A DNA stretch of 64,000 nucleotides from Tiliqua scincoides (Eukaryota > Chordata > Lepidosauria > Squamata > Scincidae), in assembly GCF_035046505.1 (NCBI RefSeq), contig NC_089822.1, positions 109,075,307-109,139,306 of the forward strand, read 5' to 3'. How positions within the stretch are numbered: position 1 is the stretch's first letter; every line of letters starts with the position of its first letter. Both the position numbers and the translations under genes were made by a program. The notes below the pieces were generated by a model. That model did no database searches, was not told the DNA's origin, and saw nothing but the letters and a program-made list of their open reading frames with translations. Of this stretch, positions 11,641-24,189 are shown one piece after another.

Positions 11641-11663
11641 TGATTTCAACATGTTAAATTTAT

Positions 11664-11945
11664 CTTGATTTCAGTAAAGCATTCAACAAGGTTCTCCATG
11701 ACAACTTGATTAGCAAGCTAGTAAATTTTGTCTAGAGATGATACAAACATTAGCTGGATATAAATTGGTTGGACAACCATAGATTATCAATGGTTCCTCA
11801 TCAACCTGGAGGACAGTTTTGACTAGAATACCTCAAGACTGTCTTGGGCCCAGTTTTCTTCAGAGGTTTTATCAATGACTTGGATAAAGAGATAAAAGAA
11901 AGGCTTATCAAATATGCAGATGGCACTAAGCTGTGAGGAACATCG
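11664..11945 (+). mobile_element. CR1 LINE reverse-transcriptase fragment
   Basis: Conceptual translation shows LDFSKAFNKVLHDNLISKL, then with stops LGPVF.GFINDLDKEI and KYADGTKL, equivalent to the CR1 motifs DFSKAFD, INDL and FADDTKL. Degraded and short. Confidence 0.75.
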
Positions 11946-13272
11946 AACACTGCAGAAGACAGTAGTAGCATTCAGAAGAGAGAATAGACTTTTAACTGCC
12001 TCTGTGCTTACTTATTGCAGTGGGATCTGCTTTCTTTTCCTAAGAGATAATTTAGAGACAATAGTATGTGGCAATACTTCCCAATCTTTTTAGTACTGTG
12101 ATGTACTTTGTCAGCTGCATTGGCCATGTAGTACCCCGGAATGCCTTGCAGCACCACAACAGGTGCTAGCCCGCAACGTTTTTGCAACCCACTGCTGGCT
12201 CGTGAACCACAGTTTGGGAACTTTTGCTATTTGATATATTATGATTAAGGGTTTGAGAGGATGAACATATTCATCCCCCAATGGCCAGCCTGTTGGTACA
12301 ATGCTATACTTCTGAAACATCAGTCTGAGCAGCATAGGATATGCAAATACCTTAGGATGCCAGCACAATGCCAGCTATATCAGCCCAACTACAGTTCTGC
12401 CATTGTAGCTTCAATTTCAATGATGGACCATGGCAGGGAGAAACACCATGTTGATCATAAGCCTCCTGTTCTCTGCTGTCATGTTGTATATGGCAGATAG
12501 TGTGGGGGGGGGGGGAGAGACACAGCAGCATCTATGAAAGAACCAGTGGGTGATGTGGCTGCAGCATCTCCTGCTTAATCACCAGCTTTAAAGGAATAGA
12601 GCAAATCTCCAGGTTGCAACCTGGCAACCCTGACCCTACCATGTCATTAACCAAATTGGAACGAGTATCCTGCTTACATACAAAGGAGAATGCACTCATT
12701 GTTTGATCATGCGGAAAGGCCCTGTCAAGTACTCAGCTTGCCAGCCCACAGAGGTTGTTTAGTGATAGCTGTATGGAATATTTGTTCCTTTTTCAGACTA
12801 AGCTGGGACTTTTAGGCTTACAATGTAATAGCACAGCTCTCATCCAGTGCTAATTAAGAGGCATTTTGCATACACAGTGTGCTAGTAGTGATTGTCTGTG
12901 TCCCCGGCAATGGATTTGTTGCTAAGATTTAGCAAAGGGGAACGCATGGAACTGCACTGTACCTGGAAAAGAAAGTATCACCTGTCAGGGCAGGAGGAAA
13001 TATTTGTGCTTCACAGTTCTTTCCAAAACAGAACGAAAAAGCTCAGTTCATCTCTGTGCCTGCCCCAGGCTGATGCAGTCCTTCCGACTGCAGCAGGATA
13101 AGCAGACACAGCAGCATCACCACAGTGCAGTAACCATGGGAAGACTCTGCTCAGTGCAAAAACATTACTCTGGATAGGTAGAATTTTCCCTGGGTGGGTG
13201 TTTCATTCAGCAAGAGAGACGGGTGACCTCAGCTGCTGTGAGTCATCCTGCAGAGATGAGGGGGAAAGCACT
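11946..13272. other. No gene; one degraded hAT MITE
   Basis: 12072-12226 is flanked by CAATACTTCCCAATCTTT and AGTTTGGGAACTTTTG, a degraded hAT-like pair. A poly-G run lies at 12505-12514. The rest is unrecognised. Confidence 0.4.
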
Positions 13273-13598
13273 AACATAAGAACATAAGAACAGCCCCACT
13301 GGATCAGGCCATAGGCCCATCTAGTCCAGCTTCCTGTATCTCACAGCGGCCCACCAAATGCCCCAGGGAGCACACCAGATAACAAGAGACCTCATCCTGG
13401 TGCTCTCCCCTACATCTGGCATTCTGACTTAACCCATTCCTAAAATCAGGAGGTTGCGCATACACATCATGGCTTGTACCCCATAATGGATTTTTCCTCC
13501 AGAAACTCGTCCAATCCCCTTTTAAAGGCGTCTAGGCTAGACGCCAGCACCACATCCTGTGGCAAAGAGTTCCACAGACCGACCACGCGCTGAGTAAA
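13273..13598 (-). mobile_element. CR1-type LINE, 3' end
   Basis: Reverse complement of the copy at 1063-1387: begins AACATAAGAACATAAGAACA and ends in GGTCTGTGGAACTC on the - strand. The two copies are almost identical, so this subfamily is fairly young. Confidence 0.85.
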
Positions 13599-13679
13599 CA
13601 AGCACAGGCTGCTGCTCCGGAATGGCTTCTGCTCTACCCACGCACCCACCCACCGTGTGAACGTACACATCGTCATTGG

Positions 13680-14390
13680 TTGCTTGGGGGGGGGTTTCCC
13701 CTGTAAATGCCCCCGCACCCTGGAATATCAGATCGCTGGTATTCCAGCCGCCGGCTTCCAGTGGCGCCAGCAGGGCTCAAGGCGTGCGGGGAAGGGGAGG
13801 GGCAGAGGGGGTCTCGGCCACAGCAGCCAGAGGCAGGGCGGGGGTGTCGTGACAGGCAGCCCCCAGCCGGCCTCTCCACCGCCAGCGCTACTCTGTTGCT
13901 TCCCAGAGACAAACAAGGGGCTCCCTCCTCCTCCTCGCTGCTCCCCCTGCAGACCCCCCGGCGCTGGGGCGGGCTCAGGCCGGGCTCGCGGCCGCGATGC
14001 TGGCAGCTGAGATCTCCCAGCCCCTCGCACGCAGGCGGCGGTCTGTGGCGGGGGGGGGGGGGCTGCGGACTCTTTCCCCGGCCAGGCAGCCCCCCGCGCC
14101 CCTCCAGCCCAGCGCGCCTGGTCTGGCGGAGGGAGACGGCGCGTTGTGCCGGTCTCCATGGCAGTGGGCTCGCGTGGGCGGAGTGGTCGGGGCTGCGGCG
14201 CGGCGCGGCTCGCTCTGAGGGAGCGCGAGCGCCTCCCCCGCCCCTCGCTCCCTCCCCTCCCCCTCCCTCCCGTGTGTTTTGTGTCAGGCTGGTCGCGGCG
14301 GCGGCTGCCCGGGGCGCCCGGCTCGGAGCGCGGGCGAGGGGAGGACCAGGCACAGGCAGCCTCGCGCCCACCGCCTCTGAAGTGCACCCG
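13680..14390. promoter_or_regulatory. Orphan CpG island, candidate promoter
   Basis: About 700 bases very rich in G+C and CpG (dense GCGG, CGCG and CCCGCC runs, most intense 13,960-14,360), sharply different from the surrounding sequence. It is bounded on the left by a CR1 tail (to 13,598) and on the right by a transposon terminal repeat (from 14,388). An ATG at 13997 lies in a fair context, and long open frames run on both strands, but these follow from high GC and low stop frequency; I recognise no protein. It could be the first exon/promoter of an unseen gene or a lncRNA. Confidence 0.55.
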
Positions 14391-14466
14391 GCGTATAAGA
14401 CGACCCCCCACTTGGAGGTATGTTTTTCAGGGCAAAAAAAGTCGTCTTATACGCCGGCAAATACGG
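14388..14466. mobile_element. DNA transposon right end / 79-base hairpin
   Basis: CCGGCGTATAAGACGAC (14389-14405) and its inverse GTCGTCTTATACGCCGG (14441-14457) flank a 35-base spacer, then CAAATACGG completes the inverse of the end at 11485. It abuts the CpG island directly. Confidence 0.7.
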
Positions 14467-14708
14467 CACTTCAGAGAGAGTCACTGGATCAATACAGTAC
14501 TTCAGAGAAAGCCTTCTGCAGGTCGCGGAAGGATACAGAAGCTGAGAGGGATGAGAGTGGGTTGTGTGTGTGATGTTGAGAAAAGATACGGGTGGTGATC
14601 ACAGGGAATATTCTAATATAGTGAGGTCAGAGGTAGGGCAGTTCTTGGTCAAGAAAACATCCAGAGAGTGGCAGTGAGGGGGGGGGGAATCAGAGTGGTG
14701 GTGAAACT

Positions 14709-15278
14709 CATAAGAACATAAGAACAGCCCCACTGGATCAGGCCATAGGCCCATCTAGTCCAGCTTCCTGTATCTCACAGCGGCCCACCAAATGCCCCAG
14801 GGAGCACACCAAATAACAAGAGACCTCATCCTGGTGCCCTCCCCTACATCTGGCATTCTGACTTAACCCATTCCTAAAATCAGGAGGTTGCGCATACACA
14901 TCATGGCTTGTACCCCATAATGGATTTTTCCTCCAGAAACTCGTCCAATCCCCTTTTAAAGGCGTCTAGGCTAGACGCCAGCACCACATCCTGTGGCAAG
15001 GAGTTCCACAGACCGACCACGCGCTGAGTAAAGAAATATTTTCTTTTGTCTGTCCTAACCCACCCAACACTCAATTTTAGTGGATGTCCCCTGGTTCTGG
15101 TATTATGTGAGAGTGTAAAGAGCATCTCCCTATCCACTCTGTCCATCCCCTGCATAATTTTGTATGTCTCAATCATGTCCCCCCTCAAGCGTCTCTTTTC
15201 TAGGCTGAAGAGGCCCAAACGCCGTAGCCTTTCCTCATAAGGAAGGTGCCCCAGCCCCATATTCATCTTAGTCGCTCT
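14709..15278 (-). mobile_element. CR1-type LINE, 3' end with ORF2 C-terminus
   Basis: The - strand frame 15266-14901 is open for 121 residues: [19 protein letters not shown], then NTRTRGHPLKL and [20 protein letters not shown], the standard C-terminus of CR1 ORF2. The 3' UTR ends with TTCTTATGTTCTTATG (complement). Intact over this stretch. Confidence 0.9.
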
Positions 15279-15336
15279 CTCAAAGGAGGCGATCAGAGAG
15301 AGGAGAACTCAAAGGAGGCGATCAGAGAGAGGAGAA
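15279..15336. repeat. 29-base tandem duplication
   Basis: Two identical units beginning CTCAAAGGAGGCGATCAGAG at 15279-15307 and 15308-15336, at the 5' edge of the CR1 copy. Confidence 0.85.
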
Positions 15337-18300
15337 GAAAATGGGTCAGTGGGATAGGAAGTGGGTTTAGGATTATTAGTTCATTCTGACTGGACCAGAT
15401 AGTATTCCTTCCAGCTCTTGGTGTTATATTTGGGTTCTTGTATGAAGTGATGCCAAGTTCATGCAATCATTCCGGTTGTGGTGAAGTTAGCCGAGGTGGG
15501 CATTAGTAGATTTTTGGCATAATGAACTGTTGCAGCTTTAAACCAGAAAATACTCATTAAAGAGCAATCAGAAACTTAGCGCTAAACTTAGCACTGTAAA
15601 ACCTACTCACCCCCCCCCAACCTGTTGTATTGTGAACAGAGCACAAATTGGACAAGTCCATCATACCAACACCATCATACCTGGTGTTGACTTCACTACG
15701 GTTGTATGTTTGCCACCAATTTCATCTTGCGGGGCTAGTGATCATCTCATCAGTTAGAGAAACACCTGCCCCTTTCCCATTAGCTCCCTGCCCCTCCTTC
15801 CTTGAGCATGATATCTTCAGCAAACCTGAAAGAGAATATCTTGTACCCCTTTCCACCAGCTTTTCCAGGAATGCTGACTTTACTAGGGGCTCCTTCAAAT
15901 TATGTAGCAACCATCACTTTTCTAATAAGGAACAATCCTGAAAAAAACAAGGAGAGCTGCTCTATCATAGGCCCAGAACAAAGACACTAACAGTGTTATC
16001 CTTGTCCTGAAACAATCCCCTTTGGTCAATGTCAGATTATGTAACACTTGAGAGTTGTACTGAACGGTTCAAGGCAGTGTGAGATGAACGAGTGCCACAA
16101 TGTTTACTCCAACAATGTTTACTTGTATGACACACACAGGAAATTGCTTAGCACTTTCACATCAAGAGAACCTCGCACCTGACTACAGGCGGCAAGTGAA
16201 GTCCGGAGACTGCCATCATCTCCCTATACAAGCAAGCCGTACCAATGAGCAAAACAATTCCCAGTCCAGCTTTCATTTCTTTCAAGTAGACAAGTGCTTC
16301 TTCACAAGAGACCTCAAGACCTCTCAAAGTGAGGAGGGGATCTCCTGCATAGTGCAGGACTAAAGCCTGATGATGGCCTAGGGCAGTCACACTGGCCTAG
16401 GGCAGTCATTTTCATGCCACAACCCCAAAAAATATGAAATTGGAGACCCAAGCTGATCCTGCCCCCTGGACCCAATCTGTCCACTCCATCATCCCACCCC
16501 ATCATCACCTACCACTTGCGTTTTCACAACAACCCTGTGAGGAAGCAGCCTGAGAAGGGCTGGCCTTAGGTGCTGCAAGGCAAGAAACCGAGAGGAGGCT
16601 GCACGGGATTATATCATGAACTCGGTTTTGATTAGGCAGCACTATTATTGGATTGGATTCAAGTGAGGCTTTGTGGGCCTAAAGGCTGAAGAACACTGAT
16701 CTAGGGGACCACAAGCCTGACAAAGGCAAGGCCAGCAATGAGTACTTTTCCCTGACATCAGCTTGAACATATTCATCTTTTAATCCATTCCTTGGTAAAT
16801 GCGATCCTTCAGCGTTATGCATATCAGGAAGTCTCTGACTTTATTTTGAGAATAAAATGAACTGCAAAACAATTAAAGGCACATCTGTGCTGGCAGAGGA
16901 AGTGGGAATCAGGTTCTTGAATTAGGTAAGAAATGGAATAGGTATTCAAATGTTTCTGTGATAATTGTAATGGTATTTAAAACTAGACTGACTCATGTTA
17001 TCCGTCAACACTGGAGAACTGGAAACTCTTTCTAAGAACTGGGATCCCACAACTCTCTTGTCCTGCATAGTTAGTAGTGCTCCAGGTATGCACCCACTAT
17101 TCTGCTTTCATTTGACTGTGGGTGTGCTGTGCTGCTGGAATGCATTGGGGGCCTTTGAGAGCCAAGCTGTCAAACAGAGAACAAAATTGACTGACTTGCA
17201 ATTGGAATTCCTGCCAAGGGGGATTCCCTTGGAACTCTGACACATGCAGTCAGGTTTTATTTGCATTTCCTCTCTTCAAGTGAGATGCTCCTCAAGATAT
17301 CACAGAACATTGATAATCATAGAGATATCCACTCCATGATTACAGTCAGCCTTCTTTTCCATACTCAATGGAAAAGTGCTTTCATTTAGTGCTTTCATTC
17401 AGTGCTTTCATTTAGGCTGGTTGTGTGGCTCTGAGCTACAATCATTCAGTCAAAGCCCAGTTGCTGGAACAGCCACCCTCCTTGGTCTCTAGACCTTTAG
17501 GGATGATTTTGCCACCCAGAGACACACCACATGGCACCTGAGGCAGGGGCACTAATTAGCATGTAACCCGCCTCCTTGCAGAAGCAGGTGGGGAAGCAAC
17601 AAGCTGCAGCTAGAGCAGCCAATGTCAAACTTGACTTCTGGTTAGTCAAATCTCACTTCCAGAAACAAGGGACACTCTGGGCTTCAGTTATGGGCTGGCT
17701 GTTACCTTCCCACCCATGCAGTCCAGAAAATGTTATTGGAGGGCACGAGTACTAACTAGGCTGATTGCCTTTTGAGACATGTGATCCTTTGAACAAACCA
17801 AGATTGCCAGCAAGGGTGGGTTGGCTGAAACACTTTGGAGTCTCATGTTTCTTATAAGGTAGATAATTGCATCAACAGGTCCAGAGACTGTTGATAAACA
17901 GACCCAGGACTAGAGGCTGGGAGGTTAGGATTCCAGCCAAGAAAAACCTCTCCACACCAGGTTCCAAGGGTTGGATGGTGGATGTCTGAAGTTCAAGCAC
18001 TGAATTGCCAAGGAAACACTCATTGTTGGAACTCAGCAATCAGCCCATCACTCCAGCCTCTTCCTCCAATATCTGGATGCCAAGGCAGCTACAACTTCTT
18101 AAGGCCTTTCTCTGACCATATATTGCCATGAACACCATGGTCCTTCCATGACAACACAGCTATACCTTCCACGCTCCTCTAGCTACAGACAATCTCACAA
18201 TCTTCCCAGAGTTTCAGTCTTTCAGTGTCACAATCTCTCTTTACTGTGTTACTCCCACTTTGTCAGCTACCAGCCTCCACCCATCTATTCTGTGCTTTTC

Positions 18301-18637
18301 CATTCTTACCACACAACTGAGCCTGCATGTCCTGCTCTGCCTTATTTCCTCAAAGCACCCTCCATGAAAGCAAGGCTTGTACACTTTTATACATTGAGGA
18401 AAAGAGCAGAAATCCCATCGAAAGTACAGAAAGCAACATGCTACAAACCCACCAGCAGCTTTTGCCCTTCCTGTTACTGTTGCTCAACATTTTATTCAGT
18501 ATTGACAATGTGCTGGCTAAAGTCGTGAACACAGAAGCCAGATGGTACCTACTCAGAAGATTCTCGATCAACAAAGCCAAAAATGGTTGGGCAAGCAGCT
18601 GGGAAGAGGTCATGTTAATCAAAAGGAACTGGGAGCC
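15337..18637. other. No recognised gene; weak hAT trace
   Basis: About 16381-16703 has a CACTGATCTAGGG-like end facing GCCTAGGGCAGTCATTTTCATG and may be a degraded hAT MITE. The repeated phrase TTTCATT(T/C)AGTGC occurs at 17381-17415. No exon recognised. Confidence 0.35.
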
Positions 18638-18645
18638 CTTTAAAT

Positions 18646-18872
18646 CAGTGATTCTCAAACTTTTTAGCATTGGAACCCACCTACAAAAAATTTAACTCTA
18701 CCGGCCACTCAAGTCTCTGCGGTCATAATGGTGATGGCAACAGTGCCCCCACCGTGCCAGGTTATTTACCCTTGATGCTTACAGCTGAAACTGCCTTGTC
18801 AGTTTCACGAATATCCAAAAATTGGGTTGTAACTCACAAGTGGGCCACAGACCCACAGTTTGAGAACCACTG
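18646..18872. mobile_element. hAT-like MITE with perfect 8-bp target duplication
   Basis: CAGTGATTCTCAAACTTTTT to ACAGTTTGAGAACCACTG, 227 bases; CTTTAAAT at 18638-18645 and 18873-18880. Confidence 0.87.
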
Positions 18873-18940
18873 CTTTAAATTATATATTACTTAAAAGTAC
18901 GATCTAATTCTTCTTGATTTATATGGAAAAGAACAGATTT

Positions 18941-19095
18941 AGGGCCCAATCCTATCCAACTTTCCAGCACCAGGGCAGTCACAAGGCAGTCCAGAGGTAA
19001 GGGAACAATTGAGGAGGTCTCCAAGACTGCCTTCCAACACAGGAAGCCGTGCATACCCCATAGGCACAGTGGAAAATTGGATAAGATTGGGCCCT
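18941..19095. mobile_element. Palindromic MITE (AGGGCCCAATCCTATCC family)
   Basis: 155 bases with long inverted ends AGGGCCCAATCCTATCCAAC and TTGGATAAGATTGGGCCCT. Relatives at 46388, 49690, 58528, and a partial one at 26925. Confidence 0.8.
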
Positions 19096-20351
19096 TACTC
19101 TAGTGTCAGTAAATATGAACTTTGTAACATATAATAAAAAGTATCTCCCAAATTACAAAGGCACCTTTACCAAATTACACTACCTAGTCTCCAATACTAA
19201 CAAGTCACACTGAGTACTGATGACTCCATTGAGTCAATTTAAGTATTCATATACCACCTTTCTCTGTTTTACATAGGCTGACTAGTCTAAACCACCATTT
19301 TTCAATGAGTTTTTTACAGTACTGCTCTGTGAGAGGAACTTACAGAACCCTCTGTTCAATGTTTTCTGTCCAAGTTCAAGCTCTGCACATTCAAGCTTTC
19401 CCAGTAGCCACGGTCAGTGCTCAAGATGTTATCCAACTCTAGCCGACTCCTCCGCATTCCACACTGTCTCATAGCGTGCCTTTATCAGGTCAGACAGCAG
19501 ATTTCCCTTCTCCATCCGAAGTCTAGCATCCAAGTTGAGACTGCAGCTAAATCTGCTTAGCTTTCTTCAGGCAGGCACTGGATCAACCACCAGACCACAC
19601 CTCCTGCCCTCAGTGGCATACTTGGGGGGTCCAGAGGGTCATTTGATTCTGGGAAGCATGTCTGGGGGCGGGGCAGCAGCAGTCCTCAGTCATGTTACAT
19701 CTCCCAACCGGTCCCACCTGCTGCCTTCTTTCTGGAGGCCTTTGGTGGGCCAAAAAAAATCACTTCCAGTTTCTCGGGGAAACTGAGACCGAGTTTGTGG
19801 TCATGGCCCTGGGCGGCACCAGGGCAGGAGTGTCACTCCCTGCCCTCATGTGAGCCCTCTTCAGATGTTACGTGCCCAGATAGAATGGATGCATAGGGGA
19901 TCAGAGGGTCTGAGCTCAGTAGCCACCCTGACACTGGCTCTGACCTCCCTGGGTCTCCATGCACTCGCCATTTCCCTGCAGAGGGTCATGCTGAGCAAAT
20001 GTCAAATGGAAGAGGTGAGATGGCCAGCAAGTACCTCAGTGTGGAGGGCATGGCTAGCAGACACAGGAATGAAGACATAATGCCAGAAGAGGGCTTTGGT
20101 GGAAGTTCTGTTTGTGGGATGGCTGCTTTACAAATGCAACTCACCAGCTGGTGTCACAGACAGCAAGTGAATCTCCCTTATACTAATACATGTGCCATTC
20201 TTTAGACAACCAAAACTGATTCAATCCTATATTTAGTGGCAATTCTGTATAGAGGATTCATTCCCAATACATTAAATTCTTTTGAATTCACAGTTCTTTT
20301 GAAAAAATCTATAGAATAGGAACAATGCTGAAGATCTGTCCTGCCTGTGAC
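19096..20351. other. No recognised gene; possible MITE
   Basis: About 19605-19800 (CAGTGGCATACTTGGGGGG...) resembles 20700-20960 in arrangement and may be a GC-rich MITE. The remainder is unrecognised. Confidence 0.35.
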
Positions 20352-20690
20352 TTGAAAGCTCAACCCCACTGGATCAGGCCAAAGGCCCATCAAGTCCAAC
20401 TTCCTGTATCACACAGTGGCCCACCAATTGCTTCAGGGAGCACACAAGACAACAGACACAACCTGCGTCCTGGTGCCCTCCCCTGCATCTGGCAATCAGA
20501 AGCAGCCTACCTCTACCTCGCACGTGTGTTGGAGAACTGTTGTTTGCTTGTAGTGCTGCAAACAACAATTCTCTTTTTGTTTTGTTTTGGTTTATTGTGC
20601 TATGGATTCTGGCCAAATAGATTCTGGAACAGACGTTAGGCTGACTGGCCTATAATTTCCTGGGTCACCTCCCCCCCGACGGGCTGCCAC
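20352..20690 (-). mobile_element. Chimeric CR1: RT fragment joined to 3' tail
   Basis: On the - strand, 20690-20626 encodes NYRPVSLTSVPES (CR1 reverse transcriptase). A spacer rich in AACAAAACAAAAAG follows (to about 20510), then the CR1 3' tail to 20352. The spacer-to-tail junction recurs in inverted orientation at 27985-28254, so it is a property of a subfamily and not a local accident. Confidence 0.7.
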
Positions 20691-21528
20691 CCCCTGACTC
20701 CCTTCCAGAGGCGTACACCCTCCTGGATCCTCTGAAGGTCTTCTAAAGGCCTTGGAGGGCCGAAAAAATATCACTTTTGGTTTCACGGAGGAAACAGGAA
20801 GTGACATTTTAATGCCCTTAGAGGTTTAGAAAGTATTCTGAGGGCTGGGGAGGCCCCTCAAATGCAACTGGGTAAAAGGCCTTGGGGGGTGGATGGTGGC
20901 GTGGCACCACACCCTCCAGCCTGGCACCTGGGGCATTTGTTCCCCTTGCTCTCTCTCAGGTATGCCACTGCAAAAGAGAGATGGGGTGGGGTGGGTTAAA
21001 AAATTGGGGAAAAGATCTGGTGTGCATCTTTGTTGCTGAGAACCACCTCGTCCAGCTGACTCCTGCCCTCCCTCTTCCCCCCACCTCAAACCGCTCCTGA
21101 AGCTCCTGCTCCCTACCAACGACCTGCCTCCTCCATCACCTTACCTCCTCCGGTGCTGCTTGGGTGGGTGGTGACATGTGTGGGGAGCCTTCTGCTGCTT
21201 CAGTTGATGGCTGCCTTGTGCTCAGCAGCCGTACACCACTTACTGTGGCACCACTGCATTTATGCGAGTTCCACAGTCATAAATATATTATAGTATTGGG
21301 CTATACAGTATGTCATGAGTAAACTCTGGAATTCTCTCCTCACTATGCTTCAGTAGAAGTCTTTTGAAGATATCTGATCTATTTCCACAGGTCTTCTCTT
21401 GATACTGATTTTAAATCAAGATCTGAATTCTGCTCCTGTTGTCGTAATGTCGTAGAACTGTTTTTTAGATATCTGATTGACATTTTTATTGCTATGTTAC
21501 ACATATTGGTTTGTTGACTGCTGTGCAG
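20691..21528. other. No recognised gene; possible GC-rich MITE
   Basis: 20700-20960 contains mirrored phrases around CAAGGCCTTTTA and GGCACCACACCC. No exon recognised. Confidence 0.3.
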
Positions 21529-22057
21529 CACAATCCTATCATGTGCTGGAACAGGCAGGCCAGGAAGCCTGTGCAAGATAGGGGCCCAAAGTGGTTCAGC
21601 CAGAGGTATGGGGAAACTCTTCCTCTTACCCCTGGGTAAGTCACTGCAGTCCCAATTGGTCTTCTCAGACTTGTGCCACCTCCGGAGGTGACATAAGTCA
21701 GAGGGGAGCAGAGCGGCCTGCAGCTGCTCCATGCTGCTCGGGGTATGGGATTGGAATCCAGCATATCCCAAAAATGATTAAGGGTGCAATCCTACGTGTG
21801 TCCTGAGCTGGCGCAAGTCCCTTGCGTTGGCCCAGGAGGGTCGTAAACATGCCATAAAGCCCCGCCTCCTCCCTGCCCACCCCAGACCCTTTCATCGACC
21901 AAACTCAGCCAACACAACTCTCCCCACCAGAGTCAGCATTCTGGCCCAGCCGACTCTAGAGGAGGTGCAAATGTGCTTTATGGCACGTTTGCAACCCTCC
22001 TGGGCGGGCACAAGGGACTTGCACTGGCCCAAGGCATACTTTGGATTGTGCCCGTAA
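21529..22057. mobile_element. Long GC-rich palindromic MITE family
   Basis: Left part starts CAGCACAATCCTATCATGTG; a second end GGGTGCAATCCTACGTGTG lies at 21782; the right part reads GGCACAAGGGACTTGCACTG then TTGGATTGTGCCC. Shares blocks (AAACTCTTCC.CTTACCCC, GACTTGTGCCACCTC) with 35300, 40591 and 41612. Confidence 0.6.
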
Positions 22058-22093
22058 TAATTTTTATTGAAAGAGAAAAAAATACTAGAAATT

Positions 22094-22095
<2 letters not shown>

Positions 22096-22139
<44 letters not shown>
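22096..22139. repeat. (GA)n microsatellite
   Basis: About 22 AG/GA units without interruption. Confidence 0.95.
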
Positions 22140-22141
<2 letters not shown>

Positions 22142-22751
22142 CTGCATATAGGCTGTGGGATAGATGATCAAACAATAAAATGCCATGCTCCAGGTAAACT
22201 GCTTTGTGGTGAACATGGAACCCATGCCTTGCAAAGAATGATTAATCGCCAAGCAGAGGAGTGCTGACATCGAGGGAAACTGCAGCTTGCTTCTTAATCC
22301 GAGATGTGTTGGTGTAAGGTGTGGTTAAATGCACAGGTAATGTTCTGTGCATGCTACGTTCAGTGCCTCCAAATTATTACTTCAAATCATCCAGGACTGA
22401 GTTTTGAAACAAGTCCAGACCAAATTAACTGCTGCTTGCAGAGTGTCTGATATCTTATCTTGAGCGATAACAACAGACAAATACGTGCATGAAAGGTCAA
22501 GTTCCTATATGTTGTTATTATTATGTTATAATAATAATCATAACATTATGACGGTTCATTATGTCAACTCCACCCCTGCATGTTCTTGTTTCCAGAACCT
22601 TGGACACTGCTACACCCAGGTTCTCCTCCGCCTTGATTTGTGATTGCCAAATACAGTACTTTTCTTGCATTGGGGTGTAGGAGCACAATATCCCTACCAA
22701 GTGCAAAGAAGTCCAATGTTTCTACTATGCTAGTAAGGAAAAAATAGCAGG
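22140..22751. other. No recognised gene or repeat
   Basis: AT-rich, with a short imperfect palindrome TGTTATTATTATGTTATAAT...ATAACATTATGAC at 22512-22550. Nothing else seen. Confidence 0.4.
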
Positions 22752-23076
22752 AGGTCTGGTCTAGAGGGTAGAGCCTCCATTTGCCTGAAGATTAACATCC
22801 ACAAGGTCGCCAGTTCGAGGCCACCGGCACCGTGCGACCTTGAAGCAGCTGGCAAGCTGCAGCTGAGCTGTTCCATCTGCTCGGAGCGTGGGAGGATGGA
22901 GGCCAGAATGTTAAACCAGATCGGAGTGTAACACCTTGAATGTAGTGGTTCTTGAAAGAAAGAACCTTCTTTCAATTTGTAAAAATCCCTGCGTGGATTT
23001 AATAAGCCTGCCTATGTAAACCGCCTTGAATAAAGTCTTGAATAAAGACCAAGAAAGGCGGTATATAAATACTGTA

Positions 23077-23149
<73 letters not shown>

Positions 23150-23150
23150 G
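22752..23150 (+). mobile_element. Sauria-type tRNA-derived SINE with (ATT)n tail
   Basis: The head has a tRNA-like A-box (GGTCTAGAGGGTAGAG, 22758) and B-box (CAGTTCGAGGCC, 22812). The body carries AACCGCCTTGAATAAAGTCT, then AAAGGCGGTATATAAATACT, the RTE/BovB-like tail of squamate SINEs, ending in (ATT)n at 23077-23149. Diagnostic for squamates. Confidence 0.85.
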
Positions 23151-24189
23151 CAGGAAACCAGGAATGCCCTTCCCTGCTCACCCTGCACACACAGATATAT
23201 CAAGAGATACCTGCAGCAACAAGAGCATAGATTATCCACTAGATAACCCAGTCTGGCATAACCTTTGCTGCTTTAGAGATTAATAAGGGGGAAAAACAGG
23301 AATGAAACTCCAACTTCACAGGCCTGACTCACCCATCTCAAAATACTGTTGAGGTATGCTGCCTTCACCTGCTGCCCTTGCTTGTTCAGTTACTAATGTC
23401 AGTCATGTGTCACACATCACCAAATACCTGCTCTCAGAGGGGATCTCCCTTGCAAGGCCAAGGAGGTCAGAGTGGAGTGCTGAAGGTTCCTTGGTGGAGA
23501 GGAATTGGGGCGGTTCATCTATATCCACACAGAGCCCAGTCAGCTAGTTAGCAGTGCAAACACCAGTGGCAAATACATCTGTCACGGAAACTGGGAAATG
23601 GCAGGAAATTATATAAGTTTCCTGGAGGACCAAACAGCTGGTGGTACGAGTACATCTGATCCCTGCAGAAGGGAGGTGATTGCTTTCTTATTGGAGCAGA
23701 AGTGGTGGCTCTTATAGGCTTTGATGATGTGCATATACAGAGGGAGACTAGAGCATTAATGTTCTCTCTCCTCTCTCCCCAAAGACTCCCCTGGCTATCT
23801 CCTTCTCCTCCTTTAACGCGTTCCGGTTTACCTGCATTCCAGCTGGTAAACATGCACAATCCCTTTGCCACCAAAGACCTTTGTAACTAGAGTTGCCAAA
23901 TTCCAGGATTGACCCAGAATCCCTGGGAATCAGCATGGAAGAGAAGGGTTCTACAAGTTGCCCATAGAACAATTATTGTAAAAACTCATTTGTACTCTAT
24001 TATGGAACTTTGTAAGCTGCCTTGGGCATAAATTTCTCAAACAAACAAACAAAAACAAGCAAACAGACTTCCTGACATTCAGAAGCACCACTTGGACCTT
24101 ACTACTTCCACTATTCGACAAGCATGTCAGGTGCTAGAATACAGAAGTGTTCCAGTATTTGCTCCAGAGGGCAACATGTATGACCATGT
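23151..24189. other. No recognised gene
   Basis: Short frames on both strands, no known protein. 23889-23935 (GAGTTGCCAAATTCCAGGATTG) resembles the edge of the dispersed repeat seen near 26700. Confidence 0.4.

Noticed and set aside
13673-14598. Long open frames on both strands (up to 288 codons)
   Set aside because: They overlap in nearly all frames inside a CpG-rich block, are low-complexity Pro/Arg/Gly-rich, and run on into a transposon end. High GC explains the lack of stops.
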